Positions 9,069 through 17,269 of a stretch of DNA of 64,000 nucleotides are shown here, in pieces (the stretch's first letter is position 1; each line of letters begins with the position of its first letter). The notes under the pieces were generated by a model. That model had not been told where the DNA came from and did no database searches. It saw nothing but the letters and a program-made list of their open reading frames with translations. The DNA is taken from assembly GCA_964467255.1 (NCBI GenBank), contig CAYXPR010000004.1, positions 76,328-140,327 of the forward strand. The letters are read 5' to 3'. The translations under genes and the position numbers were made by a program. Source of the stretch: CAYXPR01 sp964467255. GTDB taxonomy: Bacteria > Pseudomonadota > Alphaproteobacteria > Rickettsiales > RGZB01.

Positions 9069-10840
9069 GGTGTTTTCTCCGTTTTAGCAGCAGGGGCAGA
9101 TGTACTTTTGGTGATGGTGACGCTCGGCAATGGCAAGCCATGCAAAAGTTTTTGTTCAAGCACAAGCAGCTCTTCCGGTTCAGGTTTAAAATAGAGTGCC
9201 CGCTGCCACTGGAAGCGCGCTTCGCGCTTGCGGCCGACATGCCAGTACACATCACCCAAATGATCATTCGTGGTAGGATCGTTCGGAATCATTTCGTTCG
9301 CTTGTTCTAAAAACGCGAGCGCTTCATTATATTTACCAAGCTTGAAAAGTGCCCAGCCGAAACTATCGATAATATGCGCATCACCGGGGCGCTGGGTAAT
9401 GGCTTGTTTGAGCATTTCGTGCGCTTCATTGATGTTTTTGTCCATCACCAGCCAGCTATAGGCAAGGTAGTTAAGTACATCCGGCTGCCCGGGGTTTAGC
9501 TCCAGCGCTTTTTTGAAATCAGCTTCGGCGCTATCCCACTGTTTCAGGCGTTCATTGCAGATGCCGCGCGCATAGAAAATCACCCACTGATAATCTTCCG
9601 GCGCGCCAATGCGCGTGAGGGCGCGGGAATAAAATTCCGCCGCCTGCGCATATTCTTTTTTATCCATCAGGATGTCAGCCAAAGTGAGGTAGGCATCGTA
9701 AGAAGTTTTATTTTCCTCCGCGAGGCTGAGCAGCAAACTTTTTGCGCGGTCATATTCTTTCAGTTCGGCTTCCATGCGTGCCGTGTTGATGCGCGCCTGC
9801 CAATGAAATGAAGCGGGCGCGGTGATGTTCTTATAGGCATCCAGTGCATCATTGTAGCGCTCCTCGCTGCGCAGGATATTGGCGAGCAGCAGGCGTGCAT
9901 GGGGAAAATCAGGCTGCATGAACAGCGCCATGCTTGCATAAAACTGTGCGCGAACAGGCTGGTCACCAAGGTGCAGGAAGCTAGCGATTTCCATGAAAAA
10001 ATCAGCAAGACCCTGCGCAGCAGAGGTCACGGGCCGAATGGAATTTTCATCATCAAATAGATCCTCGCCTTTGGCGCCGGGGCTAATGCTGAAATATGCT
10101 GCCTTTGCCTCCTCGGCCTTTTTTGGGTTACCGGTTTTTTGGTAGAAGCGATAGGCGAGCTGTGCCACGCGCAGTGAGTGACCGGCGCTCTCGAGTACGG
10201 CGTCAAATTCTTCCTGTGCGGCGGCGGGGTTACCGGCAATGTCAGCAATCAGCGCGGCTTGAAACTGCACCAGCGGCAGCGCAATGAGTTGCTTGAGTTC
10301 TTCGAGGGATTTTAGCGCCTCTTTGTTTTGCTGATTTCCCACTTTTAGCCATACGCTTGCGAGTGGCACAATCACTTCAGAGTTCACGCTCGGCGCACTA
10401 TCTTCCTGACCAGGTTTTTTGGCATCTTCAAACAGCGCCAGCGCATCAGCATATGCTCCGCGCTTGGCGGCGCTCATGGCAAGAATCACATGGGCAGTTT
10501 CTACCGGATAAGGAAAAAGCTCCACATAACTGGTTGCCAGTTCCAGCGCTTTTTCGTAATCGCCTTCCGCGAAGAAAAATTCGTAACTGTTTTTGAGTAA
10601 GATTTGATTTTCAGGATCCTTTGCTAGCGCAGAAGAAAGATAACGGCGCGCCTCGGCCATGTTGCCTTCTTTCATGGCATAGCGCGCGGCCATGAAGTCA
10701 CCCGCGAAAGAATCCATGGTTTTCGTGCCCGGCAATAATTGCTGCAGGTTTACGCGGCCGCTTAAATGCACACCCAAAAGCACGGCACCCAGACATGCGA
10801 GAATGAGGGTATAGAATACGACCCTCTTGAGGAACTTCAT
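9065..10840 (-). CDS. membrane-anchored tetratricopeptide repeat protein
   Basis: Protein of 591 residues with an N-terminal hydrophobic anchor (about residues 7-27, FYTLILACLGAVLLG) followed almost entirely by TPR helical hairpins. Clear repeats include AEADFKKALELNPGQPDVLNYLAYSW and GWALFKLGKYNEALAFLEQA-type units near 450-540. The ATG at 10840 has AAAGG in front. A TPR protein directly before ispE is a common alphaproteobacterial arrangement. The TAA stop overlaps the proposed ATA start of ispE, so translation is probably coupled. TPRs imply protein-protein contacts; the partner is unknown. Confidence 0.88.
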   Translation of the reverse strand: MKFLKRVVFYTLILACLGAVLLGVHLSGRVNLQQLLPGTKTMDSFAGDFMAARYAMKEGNMAEARRYLSSALAKDPENQILLKNSYEFFFAEGDYEKALELATSYVELFPYPVETAHVILAMSAAKRGAYADALALFEDAKKPGQEDSAPSVNSEVIVPLASVWLKVGNQQNKEALKSLEELKQLIALPLVQFQAALIADIAGNPAAAQEEFDAVLESAGHSLRVAQLAYRFYQKTGNPKKAEEAKAAYFSISPGAKGEDLFDDENSIRPVTSAAQGLADFFMEIASFLHLGDQPVRAQFYASMALFMQPDFPHARLLLANILRSEERYNDALDAYKNITAPASFHWQARINTARMEAELKEYDRAKSLLLSLAEENKTSYDAYLTLADILMDKKEYAQAAEFYSRALTRIGAPEDYQWVIFYARGICNERLKQWDSAEADFKKALELNPGQPDVLNYLAYSWLVMDKNINEAHEMLKQAITQRPGDAHIIDSFGWALFKLGKYNEALAFLEQANEMIPNDPTTNDHLGDVYWHVGRKREARFQWQRALYFKPEPEELLVLEQKLLHGLPLPSVTITKSTSAPAAKTEKTP

Positions 10841-10912
10841 GGATGCACCTTTCTTTGCCTTTAGGGATGGCAGTTTACACTGCGAGCCCTGCCTGTGTCA
10901 AAACCCAGCGTT

Positions 10913-12268
10913 TTACGATTTTTCGCCGTGGAACGGATTGTCTTTGCCGCGTGGAAGCAGGCGCAAAGGGCAGCCAGCAAACCCATAGGTCTGCCGCAGG
11001 TTGTTGGTGAGATAACGCAGGTAACTTTCAGGGAATTCGCGTGCATTGCTGGTGAAAAGCACAAAGGTCGGAGGCCTGCCTTTGCTTTGCGTCATATAGC
11101 GGATTTTAAGGCGCCGCCCGCCCACTAGCGGGGGCGTGTGCTGCGCCAGTGCGCCTTCCAGCCAGCGGTTGATTTCACCGGTGGGAATGCGCTGGTTCCA
11201 TGCTTTATACACATTCAAAATAGCACGCATCAGTTGCGGCACGCCGAGCCCCTCTTTGGCAGAAAGTTCAATGAGCGGAGCGTGTTCCGCAATGGGGATG
11301 TCATACATGAGCCGCTCGCGGATTTCTTTTTTCAGCGTTTCCGGATTTTCGACCAAGTCCCACTTGTTGATGGCAATGATCAAACCACGGCCCTCGTTGA
11401 TGATATGCCCGATAAGCGATAAATCCTGCTTTTCGAGCGGATGCGTGGCATCGACCATGAGCACCACCACGTGCGAATATTGCGCCGCTTTCAAACTGTC
11501 ATTTACGCTGAGCTGTTCAATCTTGTCGGCAATTTTGGCTTTCCTGCGGATACCGGCCGTGTCGACCAGCAGCAGTGGTGTGCCCTCATATTCCAGATGG
11601 GTGTAAATCGCATCACGCGTGGTGCCCGCCTCACTGCTGGTGACAGCGCGTTCGTAACCCAGCAAGCGGTTCAGCAAGGTCGACTTGCCCGCATTCGGCC
11701 TGCCGAGCAGTGTGATTTTCAGTGTTTCTGGCGGGGTATCATCGCCCTCTTCTTCCTGTGGGAGTTCTTCCGGCGCAAAGGCGGCGAGGGCATCATATAA
11801 GTCCGCCAACCCTTCGCCGTGCTCGGCAGAAATCGCTACGGGCTCACCAAAGCCAAGCGTGTAGCTTTCTTCCAGCCCTGGGTGCGCTTCACGCCCTTCG
11901 CATTTATTGGCGACCAGCACCACGGACTTATGTTTTTTATGCAGCCATTTTGCGTATTCGCGGTCTTTGGGGGTCAGCCCTGCGCGGCCATCAATCACGA
12001 ACAATACGGCATCCGCATCTTCTGCAGCCATCGTAGTTTGCTGCTGCGATTTTTGTTCAATCTCGCCGCTGTTTTTGTTTACGGGTTCAAGCCCCGCCGT
12101 ATCGACGATGGTGAAAGAAAGGGGGCCAAGCTGCGCCGGTGCTTCCTTGCGGTCACGCGTGATGCCGGGCTGGTCATCCACCAGCGCAAGGCGCTTGCCC
12201 ACCAGCCGGTTAAACAGCGTGGATTTTCCGACATTCGGCCTGCCAATAATGGCCACTTTAAACGACAT
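10913..12268 (-). CDS. der: ribosome biogenesis GTPase Der (EngA)
   Basis: Double GTPase needed for maturation of the 50S subunit. It has 451 residues with two G domains, each with a P-loop: GRPNVGKST at about 8-16 and GRPNAGKST near 189-197. It also has DTAGL/DTAGI switch motifs, NKCEG and NKWDL specificity motifs and a C-terminal KH-like domain (RRLKIRYMTQSKGRPPTFVLF). AGGA lies about nine bases before the ATG at 12268. In E. coli the order is yfgM-bamB-der; here an unknown gene sits between bamB and der. Confidence 0.96.
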   Translation of the reverse strand: MSFKVAIIGRPNVGKSTLFNRLVGKRLALVDDQPGITRDRKEAPAQLGPLSFTIVDTAGLEPVNKNSGEIEQKSQQQTTMAAEDADAVLFVIDGRAGLTPKDREYAKWLHKKHKSVVLVANKCEGREAHPGLEESYTLGFGEPVAISAEHGEGLADLYDALAAFAPEELPQEEEGDDTPPETLKITLLGRPNAGKSTLLNRLLGYERAVTSSEAGTTRDAIYTHLEYEGTPLLLVDTAGIRRKAKIADKIEQLSVNDSLKAAQYSHVVVLMVDATHPLEKQDLSLIGHIINEGRGLIIAINKWDLVENPETLKKEIRERLMYDIPIAEHAPLIELSAKEGLGVPQLMRAILNVYKAWNQRIPTGEINRWLEGALAQHTPPLVGGRRLKIRYMTQSKGRPPTFVLFTSNAREFPESYLRYLTNNLRQTYGFAGCPLRLLPRGKDNPFHGEKS

Positions 12269-12342
12269 GGGCTCTGTTCCTAGGGGTTTTCGATTACGGC
12301 GCCATTCTAACCAGACTCAGGCCAAGTGCAACTGCGGCGTCT

Positions 12343-13428
12343 TTATTTATTTTTCTTGGCGTAATAATTGGGGTCAAAATCTACCTCGCGCTGCTTTGGT
12401 GCGCTGCGTGCCGAAGGGGTGCTGCTGGCATGTTCCTCACCTAAGTGGGAGAGGTCTTCTTTACCGAGATTAATGGCTCCCTCTATGCGGAAACTCGCAG
12501 CCATTGCCTTCAACGCTTCCGGTGGCGGCGGCGCGGCACTGGCATTGGCCTGCTGCACCATTTCCGGCGTGAGATGCACTTCAGATGCTGGGCTCTTTTC
12601 TTTTTCTGGCGGGTCTTTCCCAAACAAAGTGTCGCCAATTTCCTTGATGGCACGCTTGACGGCTGTTTTGATGGGGTGTTTTTGAATTTCGGTTTGCTCT
12701 AAATCGACGTTCTCGCCCATTTTCTGTTCTTCGGTTTGCCCCGTTTGCGGGGCCCTGCCACCGATATTTTGCATCTGCGCGGTAAGACCCGGGGCGTTAC
12801 CGGATGCAGCATCGATTGCGGCAAAGCGCGCTTTTAAACCATGCTCATATTCATGTTCTGCGCCTGCACCTGCCGCCAAAGCAACCGCCACTTTTGTCAC
12901 GCCAATTTTCACAGCATCGGTGAGTGTTCTGGGTTTATGCCCGAGCTCGCCTTCATACCCCTCGGGGATTTGCCCCTGGCTGATGGATTTCATTTCGCCA
13001 TGGATTTTACCGCGCTGCTGCTGCGGTGTGATTTGCTGGCCTGATTTGGGCTTATCGTCTTTTTCAATTTCAAGAAAAGCATCGCCTGCGGCAATCTGCA
13101 TGGCGGTTTGCTTCATCGACTCTTTGAATTTTTCAAAGAAGCTTTTCTGTTCGGGCTGGCCTGCGGCCTTCGCCATTTCCTGCGCCATGATGGCCGCATC
13201 GTTCAGTTTTTTGGCGGCCTCAAGCGAGGTTTCTGGCTTATCTTTGTTTTTTGGGTCACGCTCTAAGGCCTTGCTCATGCCCTCGGCGTAGAGCTGCCCC
13301 TGCTTGTTGGCATCGTCTTTGTTTGAGGCAATCAACTGCCCCAAGCGCTTGGCTTCTTTCATCAACTCTGGGTCAAGTGTTGAAAGGCTGCGCTCTAAAT
13401 CAGGGGCATTTCCGGCAAAATTTTCCAT
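12343..13428 (-). CDS. hypothetical hydrophilic protein between bamB and der
   Basis: Protein of 361 residues that I do not recognise. No signal peptide or membrane segment is visible. It is rich in charged residues, Gln and Ala, with predicted helices in the N-terminal third and disordered Pro/Gln stretches. A mildly hydrophobic Ala/Gly/Val-rich patch (KVAVALAAGAGAEHEYEHG) lies near residue 195. The ATG at 13428 has GAGG almost touching it, so the start is not certain. It lies 57 bases after bamB and 74 bases before der on the same strand, so it is probably part of that transcript. Function unknown. Confidence 0.7.
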   Translation of the reverse strand: MENFAGNAPDLERSLSTLDPELMKEAKRLGQLIASNKDDANKQGQLYAEGMSKALERDPKNKDKPETSLEAAKKLNDAAIMAQEMAKAAGQPEQKSFFEKFKESMKQTAMQIAAGDAFLEIEKDDKPKSGQQITPQQQRGKIHGEMKSISQGQIPEGYEGELGHKPRTLTDAVKIGVTKVAVALAAGAGAEHEYEHGLKARFAAIDAASGNAPGLTAQMQNIGGRAPQTGQTEEQKMGENVDLEQTEIQKHPIKTAVKRAIKEIGDTLFGKDPPEKEKSPASEVHLTPEMVQQANASAAPPPPEALKAMAASFRIEGAINLGKEDLSHLGEEHASSTPSARSAPKQREVDFDPNYYAKKNK

Positions 13429-13485
13429 CCCTCATTTTACCACAAAACTCATTAAGGAAAGGTAAATCAGCGGCCGCGCCTAACG

Positions 13486-14862
13486 TTAGCGGTAAACTGA
13501 TATTTCACCTTCATTATCAATGAGGTATAGAGAGCCATCTGCCACCAGCGGCGGCTGATACACATCTTCGGCCACCTCTTGTGTGTGGCTTACGGCGCCC
13601 GTTTGCGGCGACAGTGCAACCATGAGGCCGTGCGAACCCACGGCATACACCTGCCCGCCAGCGACCACAGGGCCGCTCCATGTGATTTTATCTTCCTTAT
13701 TGGTTTCATCTTCAAAGCTTACGAAAGGGGCCACCCATTTGATGCGTCCGTCCTTGCGGTACAAGCAAACCATTTCGTCGTTTGTGGTCATCACAAACAG
13801 GAAATCGCCCACCACCCACGGTGTGTGGATGCTGGAAACCGGCTGCTCCCAGATGCGGCGGCCGGAGAATACATCCAGCGCAATCATGAGGCCTTCATGG
13901 CTGACGGCATAGAGCATGCCATCGACGATAATCGGTGAAGCATCGATGTCGCTGAGCAGTACCAGTGAGCTGTTTTTGGGCGAAGTGAGTGAAAGTGAAT
14001 CACTCCACAGCGGTTTGCCGGTGTCGGTGCGCAGCGCCACGAGTTCGCCGGAAGAAAAGGGAACGATGATAATATTTTCAAACACGGCCGGTGTGGGGTA
14101 GCCGAGTACGCTGGTGACTTGCTGGTAGCCTTCAAAATTCCATAACGTGCGGCCACTGGTTGCTTCCAGCGCAAACAGCTGGTTGTTGATGGTGATGATG
14201 AATAATTTACCATCAGCCGTGACGGGTGCCGAGCGCATGGGCACACCCATTCCACGCTGCCAGATTTCTTTGCCATCGGTGGCCGAGAGTGCCATCAGCG
14301 TACCATTGCCGGTAGCCACAAAAAGAATGCCTCTATCCAGCGCAAGGCTGCCGCCTTGGAACACTTTCTGGTCCGTGCCGAATGGCACGCGCAGCACTTC
14401 ACCGGGAATTTCACCAGTGGGTAGAGCCACTTCCCAGCGTTTTTCACCACTGTTGAGCGTGATGGCAGAAAGCGTGCCGCGGCCATCTACGGCATACATT
14501 ACGCCATCCCTCACAACGGGCATGGTGGTGAGGTGCATGCCTGTGGCAGAAGCGTTGCCAATGCTAAAATTACTGGATTTTTGCAGTGTTGCAGGAAGAT
14601 CGAGGTGGCGGGTGTTCAGTTGGTGTTCAAACAACACCGAAGTGTTACGCTCAGCGGCAGGTAGCGTAACGGGAATATCGGCCAGTGAACCGTCTTCTTT
14701 TAGGTCACTTGAAAAGCTTAAAACCGAAACGCGTTCGCCCTCCAGCGGTTTTTCATCGTCCTCACCCAGCCAGCCACCACCCAGCGAGCTGCAGGCGCTA
14801 GCAAGGCTTAGCAGAGAAATCGCGAAGAGAGTCCGGCAAAGGCTGTGGGCAAAACGCGGCAT
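13486..14862 (-). CDS. bamB: outer membrane protein assembly factor BamB (PQQ-repeat lipoprotein)
   Basis: Lipoprotein subunit of the BAM complex that inserts beta-barrel proteins. 458 residues with a signal peptide and lipobox ASAC (Cys24). The rest consists of beta-propeller PQQ-like blades, each with motifs such as GTLSAITLNSGEKRWEVAL, GTLMALSATDGKEIWQRGM and NQLFALEATSGRTLWNF. The ATG at 14862 follows AAGGAATAACG, and the gene begins two bases after the yfgM-like stop, so the pair is tightly coupled. BamE is encoded separately at 49.3 kb. Confidence 0.93.
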   Translation of the reverse strand: MPRFAHSLCRTLFAISLLSLASACSSLGGGWLGEDDEKPLEGERVSVLSFSSDLKEDGSLADIPVTLPAAERNTSVLFEHQLNTRHLDLPATLQKSSNFSIGNASATGMHLTTMPVVRDGVMYAVDGRGTLSAITLNSGEKRWEVALPTGEIPGEVLRVPFGTDQKVFQGGSLALDRGILFVATGNGTLMALSATDGKEIWQRGMGVPMRSAPVTADGKLFIITINNQLFALEATSGRTLWNFEGYQQVTSVLGYPTPAVFENIIIVPFSSGELVALRTDTGKPLWSDSLSLTSPKNSSLVLLSDIDASPIIVDGMLYAVSHEGLMIALDVFSGRRIWEQPVSSIHTPWVVGDFLFVMTTNDEMVCLYRKDGRIKWVAPFVSFEDETNKEDKITWSGPVVAGGQVYAVGSHGLMVALSPQTGAVSHTQEVAEDVYQPPLVADGSLYLIDNEGEISVYR

Positions 14863-14864
14863 CG

Positions 14865-15536
14865 TTATTCCTTCTTTTCTGCAGCAGAGGCTTTTCGTGC
14901 GCTAAGATCCGTGAGCATGGCGAGTGTACGCTGATAAAGCGTTTTCGGCGCTTCACCACTTTCTTTGATGACAGTCAGGTGTTCGATGGCTTTATCTTCG
15001 TGACCCAGTAATTTTTCCGACAAGGCCAGCAACTCGAGTGCGGAATAGCGCCACGGGCGGCCTTTGCCGCTGATGGGCTCAAGCACACTGATGGCGTTCA
15101 GGTAATCATCTTTTTGCAGGTAAATACGGCCCGCGAGCAATGCGGCCATGTCAGCGGCGGTTTTATCCGCGCCGCTATCTTTAAGCTCAAGGTAGATTTT
15201 CAGCGCCTTTGCCGGCTCACCGGACTTATGGTGCATCGCTGCCAACTGTAATTTTGCCAGCGCGTGATATCCGTCATCCCCCGTGGAGGCAAGGGCCTCA
15301 AGCTGTTTTTGCGCCGTGGCGGTATCTCCTGCTTCCAGTGCTGCTGCGGCCTTCTGGTAAAGCCCGCCGGATTTCTCTTCTAGTTCGGCCATCCGCCCGT
15401 GGTTCCATTGCAGCAATGCCATCACCAGCACGAACAAAATGAACGTGCCAATCAGATGCCGCCAATAGTTCTGCAGGAAGCGTGACAGGCGCTCTTGCCA
15501 GAGGTCTTCCTTCAATTCGTCGAGCAAATCTGCCAT
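14865..15536 (-). CDS. YfgM-like membrane-anchored TPR protein
   Basis: Protein of 223 residues. The ATG at 15536 is chosen because AAGGAG lies six bases upstream; a longer frame to 15683 would precede the conserved start MADLLDELKEDLWQERL. A short cytosolic segment is followed by one transmembrane helix (about 25-47, HLIGTFILFVLVMALL) and a periplasmic TPR region. YfgM in E. coli is a helper of periplasmic chaperones at the Sec translocon. Position directly before bamB matches the conserved yfgM-bamB-der cluster. Confidence 0.88.
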   Translation of the reverse strand: MADLLDELKEDLWQERLSRFLQNYWRHLIGTFILFVLVMALLQWNHGRMAELEEKSGGLYQKAAAALEAGDTATAQKQLEALASTGDDGYHALAKLQLAAMHHKSGEPAKALKIYLELKDSGADKTAADMAALLAGRIYLQKDDYLNAISVLEPISGKGRPWRYSALELLALSEKLLGHEDKAIEHLTVIKESGEAPKTLYQRTLAMLTDLSARKASAAEKKE

Positions 15537-15663
15537 GTTTGGCTCCTTAAACGCTGCCGTGTGGGACGCTGCCCAAGCATTAATAGGGGTTGATAAAATT
15601 CTTTGGGCGGTTATCCTGCAACAAATTTCCCGAAATGACAAGCAAAGCAGGAGAATGTGCCCG

Positions 15664-17265
15664 ATGAACGCGCCACTTGCCAAACCACAGGATAATATTA
15701 CCGTTACCAGTGCAATGACGCCCGCCTTTCAGGAAATACTCACGCCAGAGGCGCTGGCCTTTGTGGCGAGCCTGTTCCGTGAGTTTGGTGCAGAGGTAGA
15801 AAAACTGCTGGCGGTACGCGTGCAGCGGCAGGCGGAAATCCGCGCGGGCAAGCGGCTTGATTTCCTCCCGGAGACGGCGAATATCCGTGCGAGCGACTGG
15901 AAAGTGGCGCCTATTCCGAAAGACCTGCAGGATCGCCGCGTGGAAATTACCGGCCCCGTGGATCGCAAAATGATTATCAACGCCCTGAATTCGGGTGCGA
16001 AGGCCTTTATGGCAGATTTTGAAGATTCGCTTACCCCCGGCTGGAAACAGGTGGTGGAAGGGCAGATCAATCTGCGCGATGCGGTGAACCGCACGATTAC
16101 GTATAAAAGCCCCGAAGGTAAAGAATATGCGCTGAACAAGGAAACGGCGGTGCTGATTATCCGCCCACGCGGTTGGCACCTGAATGAAAAACACCTGAAG
16201 GTAGATGGCAAAGTGGTACCCGGTGCATTCATGGATTTCGGCCTGTATTTCTTCCACAACGCCAAAAATTTGCTGGCGCAAGGCAGCGGCCCTTACTTTT
16301 ATCTGCCGAAGCTTGAAAGCCACAAAGAGGCCAAACTGTGGAACGATATTTTTGTGTCTGCACAGAAAAAACTCGGTCTGCCGGTGGGCACCATTAAAGC
16401 AACGGTGCTGATTGAAACCATCACCGCAGCATTTGAAATGGAAGAAATCCTTTATGTGCTGAAAGACCATATCGTGGCGCAGAATGCAGGGCGGTGGGAT
16501 TATATTTTCAGCTACATCAAAAAACATTCACACGACCCGAAATTCCTCTGCCCTGACCGCGCAGAAATCGTGATGACAAAACCATTTTTGAAAGCTTATT
16601 ACACGCTGTTGATTAAAACGTGCCACAAGCGTGGCGCGTTTGCGATGGGTGGCATGGCGGCGCAAATCCCGATTAAGAACGATGCGGCCGCCAACGAGCA
16701 GGCCTTGGCGCGCGTGCGTGCTGATAAAGAGCGCGAAGCAGGCGATGGCCACGATGGCACATGGGTGGCGCACCCCGGCCTAGTGCCGATTGCCAAAGAG
16801 GTATTTGACAGACTGATGCCCACGCCGAATCAAGTAACCAGACAGCGTGAGGATGTGCAGGTAAACGCGGAGCAATTGCTGGAAGTGCCGACGGGAAATA
16901 TCACCGAGGGCGGCTACCGCAACAACGTGAGCGTGAGCTTGCAATATATGGAAAGCTGGCTCAAAGGAAATGGCTGCGTACCGATTTTTAACCTGATGGA
17001 AGATGCCGCGACGGCAGAAATTGCGCGCACGCAATTGTGGCAATGGCTACACCATGGTGCGAAGCTTAGCAACGGCACAGCAGTGACGGAAAGTTTCTTC
17101 AAGCAAGTGATAGCAGAGGAGATGGAAAAAATCCGTGCGCTGGTGGGGGACGAAGCCTTCAAAAAAGGTGAATATGCCCGCGCCGCAGAGTTGCTGGCAG
17201 CGATTGTGCTGAATAAAAACTTTGCAGAATTCCTGACACTCGGCGCGTACGACCTGGTGGCGTAG
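15664..17265 (+). CDS. aceB: malate synthase A
   Basis: Condenses acetyl-CoA with glyoxylate to malate in the glyoxylate shunt. 533 residues from the ATG at 15664, which sits ten bases after AGGAG (15649-15653); an ATG at 15655 is too close to that site. Length and motifs match the A isoform: MADFEDSLTPGWKQVVEGQ, IRPRGWHLNEKH and the catalytic-region HPGLVPIAKEVF. The family signature around DHIVAQNAGRWDYIFSYIK carries A-Q where G-L is usual. No isocitrate lyase gene is in the window. It is divergent from the yfgM-bamB block and converges with the gene at 17270. Confidence 0.95.
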   Translation: MNAPLAKPQDNITVTSAMTPAFQEILTPEALAFVASLFREFGAEVEKLLAVRVQRQAEIRAGKRLDFLPETANIRASDWKVAPIPKDLQDRRVEITGPVDRKMIINALNSGAKAFMADFEDSLTPGWKQVVEGQINLRDAVNRTITYKSPEGKEYALNKETAVLIIRPRGWHLNEKHLKVDGKVVPGAFMDFGLYFFHNAKNLLAQGSGPYFYLPKLESHKEAKLWNDIFVSAQKKLGLPVGTIKATVLIETITAAFEMEEILYVLKDHIVAQNAGRWDYIFSYIKKHSHDPKFLCPDRAEIVMTKPFLKAYYTLLIKTCHKRGAFAMGGMAAQIPIKNDAAANEQALARVRADKEREAGDGHDGTWVAHPGLVPIAKEVFDRLMPTPNQVTRQREDVQVNAEQLLEVPTGNITEGGYRNNVSVSLQYMESWLKGNGCVPIFNLMEDAATAEIARTQLWQWLHHGAKLSNGTAVTESFFKQVIAEEMEKIRALVGDEAFKKGEYARAAELLAAIVLNKNFAEFLTLGAYDLVA

Positions 17266-17269
17266 CGAT

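Noticed and set aside
15580..16527. 315-residue minus-strand frame opposite malate synthase
   Set aside because: Shadow frame; sense strand encodes a clear enzyme and the antisense product has no family features.
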